Part shown: piece after piece, positions 36,901 through 46,226 of the stretch
How the letters are laid out: each line of letters opens with the position of its first letter
Position numbering within the stretch: the stretch's first letter is position 1
Assembly: GCF_000717645.1 (NCBI RefSeq)
Contig: NZ_JNZZ01000032.1
Span: 1-64,000, forward strand
Length of the DNA: 64,000 nt
Reading direction: 5' to 3'
Origin: Streptomyces californicus
GTDB taxonomy: Bacteria > Actinomycetota > Actinomycetes > Streptomycetales > Streptomycetaceae
Translations under genes and position numbers: made by a program
The notes under the pieces: model-generated
Told to the model about the DNA's origin: nothing
The model's database searches: none
The model's input: only the letters and a program-made list of their open reading frames with translations

Positions 36901-37452
36901 GTAGGTGCCGACCTGGACCTGCTTGGCGGTCATCCAGTCGCCCGACCCGGCCTCCGCAGCCAGGTTCTCGGCGAGATAGCTGTGCAGCGAGTACAGGCGG
37001 TAGCCCACGCTGCCGTACACCCCGATCCGCACGGAATCGTGCGCACCGCCGCCCGCGCGCCCCTGCCGTACGGAGCCGCCGCCCCCCTCCGCGAGGCCGT
37101 CCCCGTCCCCGGCGTGGCCGCTGCCGTCCCCCGCGTATCCGCCGTCCTCCAGCGCGTGGAAGCAGCATTCCAGGAACAACCGCTGCTGCGGATCGGTGAG
37201 TTCGGCCTCGCGCCCGCTCATCCCGAAGAAGCCGGCGTCGAAGCCGTCCACCCCCGCCAGCGGCGCGCTCGCCCCGGCGAACCCCGGCTGCCGGTACCGC
37301 TCCGCCGGTATCCCCGCCGCCGCGAACTCGGCCCGGGTGAAGCGGCGTACGTGGCCGGCCCCCGCCCGGATGTCGCGCCAGTACGCCTCGGGGGTGTCAG
37401 CCCCCGGAAACCTCAGCGCCGTCCCGATCACCGCGATCCGGTCGTCCCTCAA
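33958..37452 (-). CDS. Type I polyketide synthase module KS-AT-ACP
   Basis: A protein of about 1164 residues. The ketosynthase (about 5-460) has an intact triad: Cys209 in VSTACSSSL, His345 in EAHGTGTLKGD and His385 in IGHLDSAAG. The acyltransferase (about 585-885) has Ser683 in AGHSVGAYAAL and the malonyl-type AFH signature in VDRAFHTALLD. The acyl carrier domain (about 985-1060) has Ser1022 in GLGADSLQLIG. A C-terminal helix (ATRAEVAALSEQIRQLAEIQ) is a likely docking coiled coil. There is no reductive domain, so a 3-keto chain is delivered to the next protein's aminotransferase. TTG 37452 was chosen for its AAAGGA site; GTG 37479 adds nine residues. The gene overlaps the MFS gene's 3' end and the synthetase start (ATGA). 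Confidence 0.94.
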   Translation of the reverse strand: MRDDRIAVIGTALRFPGADTPEAYWRDIRAGAGHVRRFTRAEFAAAGIPAERYRQPGFAGASAPLAGVDGFDAGFFGMSGREAELTDPQQRLFLECCFHALEDGGYAGDGSGHAGDGDGLAEGGGGSVRQGRAGGGAHDSVRIGVYGSVGYRLYSLHSYLAENLAAEAGSGDWMTAKQVQVGTYPDFVAARAAFRLGLTGPALTVSTACSSSLVAVHLACQALRAGDADLMLVGSAALHLPQVSGHVPVKGSTLSPTGAVRAFDAAADGTVGGNGAAAVLLKPLARALADGDTVHAVILGSAVTNDGADKRGFAAPGAAGQRDAVLGALRAAGVDAASIGYVEAHGTGTLKGDPIEFAALTEAFRAHTDRTGFCALGSTKPAIGHLDSAAGLAGLIKAVEVLRHGVVPPLVNFARPNPALAVESSPFLLPVRERSWPLPGVRRAGVHAIGMGGTNAHVILEQAPEAAPVAAAAAAAAPSTPSMSAPALLSPSARAPALSSPSARVPALLPVSAADGEALRAYAGALRDRLADEAPPAPADLLTTMALGRRLLPHRLVVTAADPVAGLDAFLSGAPAGEAYATGVADGVRQPVFLFSGQGGGHPGMGAELAARFPVVARTLAECARVYAEETGRHDFLDRIVGGRGPARWDTAFAQPALFALQLAQARLWERLGIVPARVAGHSVGAYAALCVAGALDAEDAMRLVCGRGRLMEERSAPGAMASAFVPRDRVRELLAAVPGLELAVVNGAAHHVLGGAPEAVEAVRALLAARGEAYEVLAVDRAFHTALLDGALEEFRVLADKTELRPLHTEFVDGIDGTVRPAGWRADAAYLVAQARRTADFAAVLDRLGGGAGAGGPLPGPGAPLLVELGPSAVLTRMVRRTLPDALCVPTRDAERAVAALHCAGAPVDWAALLDGCGGRRIRLPTYPFQRRSYWRGPGPYTPPPPPPRTPRPASDTPPAPPAPARPAGCDAARPSPRSPEDRMTEQAVLDRVLELTARHLGHRPDEVAADRTFVGLGADSLQLIGMVRQLEAEFGTEISMREVLEEAGTPRLTAALIAGRAAPATTNAGALAAPAVGLGGMSAVAPTPEVPSAAGPMGTGPVAGSATGADSPAADASAYATRAEVAALSEQIRQLAEIQAAMITQLSEAVALLTARAGTETR
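35934..36003 (-). repeat. Short in-frame repeat in the KS-AT linker
   Basis: A 30-36 base unit is repeated, encoding tandem LSPSARAPAL / SSPSARVPAL-like segments in the Ala/Pro-rich linker after the ketosynthase. It is a structural spacer. Confidence 0.6.
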
Positions 37453-38839
37453 CGGCCTGTTCCTTTCGCAGCCCCGCACGCCCCGCGCGCGCCGAACGCC
37501 CGGCGCGCTCTCCCCGCCCCGTACGCTCCTCCGCCCGCCGCAGCCCCGCCACCCGCAGCAGGAACACGACGGCCACGACGATGGCGGCCCCGTGGGACCA
37601 GCCCACCACGGCCAGCGGGGTGAACCGGTCCAGGGCCGCCGCCACGAGGATCATGCCGACGCCGAAACCGAGATTCTCAAATGTGGCCGACAGACCGAAG
37701 GCGTGGCCGCGCAAGGTGGCCGGAAGTGTCTGCAGGTGCGAGGTGTACGAGACCTCCGTGAGGCCGTCCGCAGCGCCCGCGACCAGCGCGATCACCGCTG
37801 TCACCGCCAGCGGGAACCCGGCGAACGCCGCGATGAAGGCGGCCGACATCACCACCGTGCCGTAGCCGAAACCGAGCGCTCCCACCGTGTGCCCGGTGCG
37901 CTGTGCGTACCGCTGGATCACCTGCTGGGCCCCGATGTTGCCGAGCGCCCAGACGCACCAGAACGCGCTCACGAACACGGCCGGGTTCGCGTCGTCCAGC
38001 GAGGCCGAGTAGATCGGCAGGGCCGCGTTGTGGGACGAGGAGCCGAACGCGTCGACCCCGCGCAGCGCCACCATCAGCCCGAGGCCGGGCGCGGCGGCGA
38101 GCGCCAGGAAGGCCGTCGGGCGCCACCGGCTCCCGGACCCCTTCGAGGACGCCTCCGCCTCGGACTTGCCCTCGTCCTCCTTCTCCCCGGCCGCGGTGCC
38201 GCCGGCTCCCTTCCCGCCCGCGATCGGCAGCAGCGCCACCGTCACCGCGCAGACCACGAAGGTCGCCATGTCGACGAGGAAGGCGGCCGTGTACCCGACG
38301 AGGGAGACCACGACGCCCGCCGAGGCGAACCCCGCCACCATGGCCAGCGAACGCCCGGTGATCGAAAGCGAGTTCGCCCAGGCCCGGCGGTCCTCGCCGA
38401 CCATCTCCGGGATCGAGCTGCGCAACGCCACCATGAAGAGCGTCCCGCACGCCCCGATCACCACCGAGACGGCCATCAGCGCGCCGGTCAGCAGACCGTC
38501 CGGCGCCAGGATGAGCAGGAGCATCACGGCGCCCTGCCCGATATTTGCCCACAGCATCACGCTTTTCGCGCTGAATCGGGCGAGGAGATTGCCCACGACC
38601 AGTCCGGCGACGAATCCGGAGGCCAGCCGCACCGCCATGAACAACCCCATGGCCAGCGCCCGCCCCGTCGTCTCGTAGACGAAGAGATTGAGCGCCACCA
38701 TATTCAGGAATGTGCCGTAGGAGGACACCGCGTATCCGCCGACGAGGAATCGGAAACGGCGCTCGGAGACCGCGGTGTCCCGGTCCTTCCCGGCGTCGCC
38801 GTCCGGGTCGTTCGCCGTCGGCCTGTCCGTACCGTCCAT
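37397..38839 (-). CDS. MFS transporter, probable product exporter
   Basis: A 480-residue major facilitator with about twelve helices. The first pair begins at FRFLVGGYAVSSYGTFLNM, a cytosolic central loop (about 205-245) is rich in Lys/Glu/Ser, and the second half runs to VVAVVFLLRVAGLRRAEER. It resembles the MFS group found in lipopeptide and siderophore clusters. I chose ATG 38839; the frame stays open to 38917, but that segment contains the inverted repeat of the divergent promoter region. It is the first gene of the cluster and overlaps the polyketide synthase start. Export, and thus part of self-protection, is the expected role. Confidence 0.9.
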   Translation of the reverse strand: MDGTDRPTANDPDGDAGKDRDTAVSERRFRFLVGGYAVSSYGTFLNMVALNLFVYETTGRALAMGLFMAVRLASGFVAGLVVGNLLARFSAKSVMLWANIGQGAVMLLLILAPDGLLTGALMAVSVVIGACGTLFMVALRSSIPEMVGEDRRAWANSLSITGRSLAMVAGFASAGVVVSLVGYTAAFLVDMATFVVCAVTVALLPIAGGKGAGGTAAGEKEDEGKSEAEASSKGSGSRWRPTAFLALAAAPGLGLMVALRGVDAFGSSSHNAALPIYSASLDDANPAVFVSAFWCVWALGNIGAQQVIQRYAQRTGHTVGALGFGYGTVVMSAAFIAAFAGFPLAVTAVIALVAGAADGLTEVSYTSHLQTLPATLRGHAFGLSATFENLGFGVGMILVAAALDRFTPLAVVGWSHGAAIVVAVVFLLRVAGLRRAEERTGRGERAGRSARAGRAGLRKEQAVEGRPDRGDRDGAEVSGG

Positions 38840-38899
38840 TCCAGATGTCACCCGGACATACTCGTCGCACGACGCCGCCGAGAAGACGTCCGCCGATTG

Positions 38900-38924
38900 C
38901 ACAAAGGTAATCTGCACCCTTGTG
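38900..38924. promoter_or_regulatory. Inverted repeat in the divergent cluster promoter
   Basis: CACAAAGGT-N7-ACCCTTGTG, eight of nine positions symmetric, lies between the MFS gene and the LuxR-type gene. This is the dyad expected for a dimeric LuxR-type HTH. A second element, TGATT-N6-AATCA, lies at 38955-38970 just ahead of the regulator start. Confidence 0.55.
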
Positions 38925-38972
38925 AAGGCCGATCATTCCCCCTCACCGGTATGTGATTGCCGTGAATCACGC

Positions 38973-39923
38973 ATGGACCGGTCGATTCCGGAACAACCCT
39001 GCGAGGCGGCGCTCGCGGCCTATCGCCGCGCGCTGACGGAGGGCGGGCTTCCGGCGGAGGCCGCCCCGCCCTGCCTGCGCTCCCTGCACCTGATGGTGGC
39101 CGACCAGGAGGTACCGGGGCGCCTCGTCCCCGTACCGCCGGAGACCGCGTCGTTCGCCGCCCTCGCCCCGATCGAGGAGGCCATCGCCGAGCAGCGCCGC
39201 ACCCTGCGCTCCGCCCGCGCCACCCTCGCCGCCTTCGAGGGCCTCTACGCCGAGACGTACCCGCCCGAACGCCCCGCCCTCACCCGGCTCGCCGGGGCCG
39301 CCGTCATCAGCAAGGCGCTGGAGGCCGGGGTGAGCGGCTGCCGCGCCGAGGTCCGGACCGCCCACCCCGGCGGCGGACGCCCCGCCCACATCCTGGAGCA
39401 GTCCCTCCCGCGCGACCTCGGCAACCTGCGGCGCGGCATCCGCCAGCGCACGCTCTACCAGCACGCCGTCCGCTCCGACCGCACCACGCTCGCCTACATC
39501 GAGCAGGTGACCGCCGAGGGGGCCGAGATCCGGACGCTCCCGGAGGTCATCGACCGGTTCATCGTCTTCGACCGGGACCTCGCCTTCATCCCGTTCTCCG
39601 ACGATCCGCACACGGCGCTGCGCGTCCGCCACCCGTCCCTGGTGCGGTTCCTGGTCCGCCACTTCGACGAGGCGTGGTCGCGCGCGGCCCCCGTACGCCC
39701 CGAACGCGCGCCGCTGCGCACGCCCTTGGTCACCTCCGACCTCCAACGGGCCATCCTCCAGGCGGTGGTGAACGGCGAGACCGACGCCGCCATCGCCCGC
39801 CGCATCGGCATGAGCCGCCGCAGCGTGGCCGAGCACGTGCGCAAGGTGTCCGAGCAGCTGGGCAGCAACAGCCGGGCCCAACTCGGCTACCTGGTCGCGA
39901 CATCGGGCCTGCTGGACGACTGA
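38973..39923 (+). CDS. LuxR-type HTH regulator divergent from the hybrid cluster
   Basis: A 316-residue protein. The C-terminal 65 residues are a LuxR helix-turn-helix (AILQAVVNGETDAAIARRIG, MSRRSVAEHVRKVSEQLG). The N-terminal 250 residues form a helical segment followed by a phospholipase-D-like or TrmB-like region (RFIVFDRDLAFIPFSDDPHT) often seen in Streptomyces orphan regulators. It is transcribed away from the MFS-PKS-synthetase-aminopeptidase operon, the usual position of a pathway-specific regulator. Starts are ambiguous: ATG 38973 lacks a ribosome site, and GTG 38922 in frame would add 17 residues but sits inside the inverted repeat. Confidence 0.85.
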   Translation: MDRSIPEQPCEAALAAYRRALTEGGLPAEAAPPCLRSLHLMVADQEVPGRLVPVPPETASFAALAPIEEAIAEQRRTLRSARATLAAFEGLYAETYPPERPALTRLAGAAVISKALEAGVSGCRAEVRTAHPGGGRPAHILEQSLPRDLGNLRRGIRQRTLYQHAVRSDRTTLAYIEQVTAEGAEIRTLPEVIDRFIVFDRDLAFIPFSDDPHTALRVRHPSLVRFLVRHFDEAWSRAAPVRPERAPLRTPLVTSDLQRAILQAVVNGETDAAIARRIGMSRRSVAEHVRKVSEQLGSNSRAQLGYLVATSGLLDD

Positions 39924-40127
39924 GGAACGGCCGACCGGAGGCCGAGGAGCGGGTATCCGGGGCGACCGGCCGGGACCGGCCGACCAGGACCGGGCCGACC
40001 GGCCGGGACCGGCCGACCGGACCCCCGAGGGCCCGAGAGGCACCGGACCCCCGAGGGCCCGAGAGGCGCCGCACGCCCGAGGCGCCGCACGCCCCAGGGC
40101 CCGACCGCCCCAGGCGCACCGCACGCC
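39924..40127. repeat. Simple GC-rich direct repeats in an intergenic gap
   Basis: Short units GGCCGACCRGSMSGGACC and GGACCCCCGAGGGCCCGAGAGGC are repeated two or three times each after the regulator gene. No coding function is seen. Confidence 0.65.
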
Positions 40128-40159
40128 GCAGGGGCCCACCCGGACGGGCGGGCCCCTGC
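40128..40159. terminator. Terminator between the regulator and fumB
   Basis: A 10-bp perfect stem (GCAGGGGCCC / GGGCCCCTGC) with a 12-base loop in a convergent gap. Confidence 0.8.
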
Positions 40160-40195
40160 GTACGCGTACGGGACGACGGGTTACGGGACGACGGG

Positions 40196-41863
<1,668 letters not shown>

Positions 41864-42082
41864 GACGGCCATTCCTCACTCGGCGACAGCGGCTGACCTC
41901 CCTCGGGCAGCGCGTCAACCAGGGTAGAACGCCGCCTACGGGAACATCCTGTGAGGTAAGGCTCACCTGGACCGGGGCCCGGGGCTTCCGGGCCGCGGGC
42001 CGGTGTCCGGGGGCGCCGCACGGCCCGCCGCCGGCCGCCGGGCGCGCCGGTCGAGGGGTAGTCGCGATCTATCGCGTTTGGG

Positions 42083-42095
42083 TACCCTGGGCCGG
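42083..42095 (+). promoter_or_regulatory. Likely leaderless promoter of the DUF1707 gene
   Basis: A TACCCT -10 box (42083-42088) lies six bases from the GTG start with no ribosome site between, the spacing expected for a transcript that begins at the start codon. Confidence 0.5.
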
Positions 42096-42790
42096 TGGAC
42101 CTAGAGAAGCAGCCCCAGCAGCCGCTCGCCCCGGCCGCCCCGCCGCACGCCGAACCCCTGGCGGCCGACGACCTCCGCGCCTCCGACGCCGACCGCGACC
42201 GGATCGCGGACATCCTGCGCGAGGCGATGGCCGAGGGTCGTCTGACGGCCGACGAGCACGCCGAGCGGGTCGACCTGGTCTACCGGGCCAAGACCGTCGG
42301 CGAACTCCAGCCGCTGGTCAGGGATCTGCCCGCCTCGCACGGTTCCACCGCCCGGACGAGCGCCCAGCAGCCGTACGCCTACGGCCCCGAGGGCCCCGAC
42401 GGGCCCGCAGAGAACTTGGTCGCGGTCTTCAGCGGCGCCTCCCGCAAGGGCCGTTGGCGGGTCGGCGGCCGGACGAACGCCTTCGCGCTGTTCGGCAGCG
42501 TGGAGATCGATCTGACCGAAGCGCTTTTCGGCCAACGACTGACCGTCATCAACGCGACGTCCATCTTCGGCAGCGTCGATGTGCGGGTGCCGGAGAACAT
42601 TTCCCTGCGCGGCAACGGCACCGGGGTTTTCGGCACGTTCGACGTACGGACGCTCGAATCGGTGGACCCGGAGGCGCCGGTTGTCGTGGTGAACGGCTAT
42701 TCCGTGTTCGGGACCGTCGAGGCGCGGCCGAAGCGCGGCAAGTTCGTCGCGGACCTCCAGCGCCGGCTGCGCAAACACCTCGGCCACTGA
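42095..42790 (+). CDS. DUF1707 (SHOCT-like) and LiaF-like domain protein
   Basis: A 231-residue protein common in Streptomyces. The DUF1707 domain (about 27-82) has LRASDADRDRIADILREAMA and GRLTADEHAERVDLVYRAKT. The C-terminal half (about 120-225) is a beta-rich repeat of the cell-wall-stress LiaF type, visible as three cycles of FGSVEIDL, IFGSVDVRVP and VFGTFDVR. No membrane helix is present, unlike many relatives. The molecular role is unknown; relatives sense envelope stress. Confidence 0.88.
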   Translation: MDLEKQPQQPLAPAAPPHAEPLAADDLRASDADRDRIADILREAMAEGRLTADEHAERVDLVYRAKTVGELQPLVRDLPASHGSTARTSAQQPYAYGPEGPDGPAENLVAVFSGASRKGRWRVGGRTNAFALFGSVEIDLTEALFGQRLTVINATSIFGSVDVRVPENISLRGNGTGVFGTFDVRTLESVDPEAPVVVVNGYSVFGTVEARPKRGKFVADLQRRLRKHLGH

Positions 42791-42955
42791 ATAGGAGGCG
42801 GCGGAAGCCCTTCGGTATTCAGCCAGAATGCCGCGCGGGCGCATTGCTGTGCGTCGCGCGCCGGTGTCTCTCAGTGCATAGGCGTACGCGCAGCGGGTAG
42901 GGAGTGCTGCATCGACTCTCGTTCGCGAAGCCGTAGCCGTCGTCAGGAGTAGACC

Positions 42956-43327
42956 GTGCTGCAACCGCCGCATCAGCCCCTGCAGGTCGCCGCCGTTCCG
43001 GCCCAGCGCACCCCCGCCCGGGAGGACGATGCGGGCCCCTGGCACTCCGACGCGGCCTGCCGCAGCGACGAGGCCGGCCTGTTCTTCGCCCCCTCCAAGG
43101 AGCCGACCGCCGCCCGGCTGGCCCGCGAGGAGGCCGCCAAGCGGGTCTGCGCCCGGTGTCCGGTCATGGTGGAGTGCCGGGAGCACGCGCTGATGCAGCC
43201 CGAGCCGTACGGGGTGTGGGGCGGGCTCACCGCCGCGGAGCGCCGGGTCGCGCTGGCCCGGCGGAGGCGGCGGGACATCGAGCTGACGACCGCGGCGACG
43301 GCCGGCCGCATAGCCGCCGCGGGCTGA
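42956..43327 (+). CDS. wblI: WhiB-family iron-sulfur regulator (WblI-like)
   Basis: A 123-residue Wbl protein. The four cluster-ligand cysteines are Cys35 (DAACRSDE) and Cys65, Cys68 and Cys74 ([16 protein letters not shown]), followed by the beta-turn GVWGGLT (from 86) and a basic tail [12 protein letters not shown] that binds DNA. Wbl proteins carry a 4Fe-4S cluster and act with the principal sigma factor. GTG 42956 follows CAGGAG at six bases. I name it wblI because it sits beside glpX and near fumB, where I recall that member in S. coelicolor; the family assignment is firm, the letter less so. Confidence 0.9.
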   Translation: MLQPPHQPLQVAAVPAQRTPAREDDAGPWHSDAACRSDEAGLFFAPSKEPTAARLAREEAAKRVCARCPVMVECREHALMQPEPYGVWGGLTAAERRVALARRRRRDIELTTAATAGRIAAAG

Positions 43328-43341
43328 CCGCGTACGCGTAC

Positions 43342-43389
43342 GAGGAGGGGGCGCCGGGAAGCGGATCAGCTTCCCGGCACCCCCTCCTC
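43342..43389. terminator. Bidirectional terminator between wblI and glpX
   Basis: A 20-base stem with one C-A mismatch (GAGGAGGGGGCGCCGGGAAG at 43342-43361 with 43370-43389) and an 8-base loop. Confidence 0.92.
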
Positions 43390-43432
43390 GCGCACACGTC
43401 ACGGGCTTCCGGCCGCCTCGGCGGCCTCCGGC

Positions 43433-44464
43433 CTACTTCGCGCGGTCGAAGTCGATGGCGCTGTACGCGCGCAGCTTCGACAGCCGGTGGGTCGAGGAGA
43501 TCGACCGGATCGTGCCCGACTTGGACCGCATCACGATCGACTCGGTGGTCGCCGTCTCCGCGCGGTACCGCACACCGCGCATCAGCTCACCGTCCGTGAT
43601 CCCCGTCGCCACGAAGAACACGTTGTCGCCGCTGACCAGGTCGTCGGTGGACAGCACCCGGTCCAGATCGTGGCCCGCGTCCAGCGCCTTCTGCCGCTCC
43701 GCCTCGTCCTTCGGCCACAGCTTGCCCTGGATGACGCCGCCGAGGCACTTTATGGCGCACGCCGAGATGATGCCCTCGGGCGTCCCGCCGATGCCCATCA
43801 GCAGGTCGACGCCGGTGCCCTCGCGGGCCGCCATGATCGAGCCCGCGACGTCGCCGTCGGAGATGAACTTGATCCGCGCGCCGGTCTCCCGGATCTCCTT
43901 GACGATGCCCTCGTGCCGAGGCCGGTCGAGGATGACGACGGTGACGTCCTCGGGCGTGGAGTTCTTCGCCCGGGCCACGCGGCGGATGTTGACGGCCACG
44001 GGCGCGTTGATGTCGACGAAGTCCGCCGCCTCGGGCCCGGTGACCAGCTTGTCCATGTAGAAGACCGCCGACGGGTCGAACATCGCGCCGCGGTCGGCGG
44101 CCGCCAGCACGGCGATGGCGTTCGGCATGCCCTTGGCGTTGAGCGTGGTTCCGTCGATCGGGTCGACGGCGATGTCGACCTCGGCGCCGGTGCCGTCACC
44201 GACCCGCTCGCCGTTGAACAGCATCGGGGCCTCGTCCTTCTCGCCCTCCCCGATGACGACGACGCCGTTCATCGAGACGGTCGAGACGAGGGTGCGCATG
44301 GCCTTCACGGCGGCGCCGTCGGCGCCGATCTTGTCGCCGCGGCCCACCCAGCGCCCGGCCGCCATGGCGGCGGCCTCGGTGACCCGGACCAGCTCCAGGG
44401 CCAGGTTGCGGTCGGGGGCCTCGGGGGAGACCTCCAGTTGGGACGGCAGATGATGCTCGGACAT
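43433..44464 (-). CDS. glpX: Class II fructose-1,6-bisphosphatase GlpX
   Basis: A 343-residue gluconeogenic phosphatase that hydrolyses fructose 1,6-bisphosphate. Metal and phosphate motifs are intact: [31 protein letters not shown] and the lithium-sensitive phosphatase signature [16 protein letters not shown] (Asp101/Asp104). It is the only FBPase gene visible and in actinobacteria is usually the main one. Start ATG 44464 follows AAAGGTG. A TATCG-N6-CGATA dyad lies upstream (44517-44532). Confidence 0.96.
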   Translation of the reverse strand: MSEHHLPSQLEVSPEAPDRNLALELVRVTEAAAMAAGRWVGRGDKIGADGAAVKAMRTLVSTVSMNGVVVIGEGEKDEAPMLFNGERVGDGTGAEVDIAVDPIDGTTLNAKGMPNAIAVLAAADRGAMFDPSAVFYMDKLVTGPEAADFVDINAPVAVNIRRVARAKNSTPEDVTVVILDRPRHEGIVKEIRETGARIKFISDGDVAGSIMAAREGTGVDLLMGIGGTPEGIISACAIKCLGGVIQGKLWPKDEAERQKALDAGHDLDRVLSTDDLVSGDNVFFVATGITDGELMRGVRYRAETATTESIVMRSKSGTIRSISSTHRLSKLRAYSAIDFDRAK

Positions 44465-44516
44465 CGGAGCGCACCTTTCTGTACGGCGACGACCGGATAT
44501 GAGGGTGCTGTGACTC

Positions 44517-44532
44517 TATCGGTAGGTCGATA
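44517..44532. promoter_or_regulatory. Inverted repeat upstream of glpX
   Basis: TATCG-GTAGGT-CGATA, an exact 5-6-5 dyad in an AT-richer patch about 55 bases before the glpX start, could be an operator or part of its promoter. Confidence 0.4.
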
Positions 44533-44676
44533 AAATGAGCAGGGCGGGTCACGCATGAGCGCCGCCGCGCCGCCCGCTTCGGCCGATATCCGCCGCGTCC
44601 CGTGGCCGGCGTCCGCCGCGCCCCGCGACCGGCACCCTGCGGCCGGGCGTGTCAGGCCGCGTGCCACCATGGACCC

Positions 44677-45216
44677 GTGGCAAGCAAGCGAGGCAAGCAG
44701 ACAGTCCGGGACATGTTCCTGTCGACGTTGGTGATCGCCGCCTGCGCGGGGGTCATCTACCTCTTCATCCCGAAGGACGAGCACGCGGACCCGGTCAAGG
44801 CGGTCGACTTCACCGTGGAGCTGGCGACGGTGCGGACCGCCGCGCCCTACCCGGTGGCCGCGCCGGAGGGCCTGCCGGAGAAGTGGAAGGCGACCTCCGT
44901 CCGGTACGACGAGGCCGCCGACAAGGCGTGGCACCTCGGCTTCCTCGACGCGGACCGCAAGTACGTCGCGGTCGAGCAGTCCACCGCCGCCGCGCGTACG
45001 TACGTCCCCGAGGTCAGCCAGAAGGCGAAGGACACCGGGCGCACCGAGACCGTGGCCGGCGAGGAGTGGCAGGTCTGGGAGGGCGACAAGTACGACGCCC
45101 TCGTCCTGCCCGGGAAGGGCCACACCACCGTGGTGACCGGTTCGGCCCCCAAGGAGAGCCTGGTCGCGATGGCCGAGGCGCTGAAGACGACGCCGCCGGC
45201 CGCCCCGGCCCCCTGA
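44677..45216 (+). CDS. DUF4245 membrane-anchored protein
   Basis: A 179-residue protein with a short basic N-terminus (ASKRGKQTVRDM), one hydrophobic helix (FLSTLVIAACAGVIYLFI, about 13-31) and an extracytoplasmic beta-rich domain containing LPEKWKATSVRYDEAADKAW and EEWQVWEGDKYDALVLPGKG, which matches the actinobacterial DUF4245 family. It is probably anchored facing outside. The start is GTG 44677; a possible -10 just upstream suggests a very short or absent leader. Function unknown. Confidence 0.87.
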   Translation: MASKRGKQTVRDMFLSTLVIAACAGVIYLFIPKDEHADPVKAVDFTVELATVRTAAPYPVAAPEGLPEKWKATSVRYDEAADKAWHLGFLDADRKYVAVEQSTAAARTYVPEVSQKAKDTGRTETVAGEEWQVWEGDKYDALVLPGKGHTTVVTGSAPKESLVAMAEALKTTPPAAPAP

Positions 45217-45227
45217 TACGCGGCTCA

Positions 45228-45343
45228 CGCCGGACCGTCGCGGACGAAGCGCCGGACCGTCGCGACGAAGGCCCCGGACCGTCGCGGACGAAGCGCCGGA
45301 CCGTCGCGACGAAGGCCCCGGACCGTTGCGGACGAAGGCCCCG
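45228..45343 (+). repeat. Tandem repeat array of a 22-base unit
   Basis: Five consecutive copies of GCCGGACCGTCGCGGACGAAG-type units, alternating two variants to give a 45-base higher-order period. The last copy merges into the 5' arm of the terminator hairpin, so the array may be derived from it. Confidence 0.85.
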
Positions 45344-45377
45344 GACCGCCAGGTACGCCTGGTGGTCCGGGGCCTTC
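45334..45377. terminator. Bidirectional terminator with a 20-bp stem
   Basis: GAAGGCCCCGGACCGCCAGG pairs with 45358-45377 with one G-U pair around a TACG tetraloop, between the DUF4245 and nitroreductase-family genes. Confidence 0.93.
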
Positions 45378-45393
45378 GCGCGGGCGAGGTGCC

Positions 45394-45984
45394 TCAGACG
45401 GTCTTGACGACCTCGTCGTAGGAGAGGCGCGGGCTGCGCGGGAACCAGGCGTCCTCGCCCGGCTTGCCGATGTTGACGACCATCAGCGGGGTGTGGTCGC
45501 CGTCCAGGAACTCCTTCTGGATGCCCGCGGCGTCGTACCCGGTCATCGGGCCGGCGGCCAGACCGGCGGCGCGGACGCCGATGATGAAGTAGGCGGCCTG
45601 CAGCGCGGCGTTGAGGCCGGCGGCGGACTCGCGGACCGGGCGCTCCGAGAAGAAGACGTCCTTGGCCTGCGGGAAGTGGGGGAGCAGGGCCGGGAGCTCC
45701 TCGTGGAACTCGTTGTCGGCGGCCAGGATCGCGACCAGCGGGGCCGTCGCGGTCTTCGGGCGGTTGCCCTCGGCCATGTGCTGCACCAGACGCTCGCGAC
45801 CCTCGGCGGACCGGACCAGGACGACGCGCAGCGGCGACTGGTTGAAGGCGGTGGGGCCGAACTTGACCAGGTCGTAGATGGCCTGGACCTGCTCGTCGGT
45901 CACCGGCTCGTCGGTGAACGTGTTGGCGGTACGGGCCTCGCGGAAGAGGAGGTCCTGGGCGGCGGCGTCGAGAACGAGGGACAT
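45394..45984 (-). CDS. Malonic semialdehyde reductase, nitroreductase family (RutE-like)
   Basis: A 196-residue flavin reductase of the RutE/HadB type. It begins MSLVLDAAAQDLLFREART and has the FMN-binding FGPTAFNQSPLRVVLVRS, a middle AGLNAALQAAYFIIGVRAAG helix and a C-terminal VNIGKPGEDAWFPRSPRLSY. These enzymes reduce malonic semialdehyde or related compounds and many xenobiotics. It is monocistronic. A partly symmetric AT-rich element upstream (46043-46062) may be an operator. Confidence 0.9.
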   Translation of the reverse strand: MSLVLDAAAQDLLFREARTANTFTDEPVTDEQVQAIYDLVKFGPTAFNQSPLRVVLVRSAEGRERLVQHMAEGNRPKTATAPLVAILAADNEFHEELPALLPHFPQAKDVFFSERPVRESAAGLNAALQAAYFIIGVRAAGLAAGPMTGYDAAGIQKEFLDGDHTPLMVVNIGKPGEDAWFPRSPRLSYDEVVKTV

Positions 45985-46042
45985 GTGGTGCTGACCTTCC
46001 GAAGTACACAGTGGGGGAAGAAGGTCCGAGCGTACGCCTGGA

Positions 46043-46062
46043 TTAGGTTAACTTTCAACTAA
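46043..46062. promoter_or_regulatory. Possible operator upstream of the malonic semialdehyde reductase gene
   Basis: TTAGGTTAACTTTCAACTAA is partly symmetric (TTAG...CTAA with inner TTAA and CAA) and stands out in a GC-rich region, 60-80 bases before the start. Confidence 0.35.
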
Positions 46063-46226
46063 AGCTGGCGCCGGGTGATCCATTGCACAGGGCACCCATC
46101 CGGTCCGCGCGACACCTGGACCGGTCCGTCCCCGCGTCCGGGATCGCGGGCCGCCCCGGCTCCGACCTCGGTCGCAGGGCCGGCTCCGGGCCGCAGAGAG
46201 GGCTCCGGCCGCAGGGCCGCCCCGGC

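Noticed and set aside
45228..45343. CRISPR-like tandem array
   Set aside because: Repeats are directly adjacent without spacers and merge into a terminator stem.
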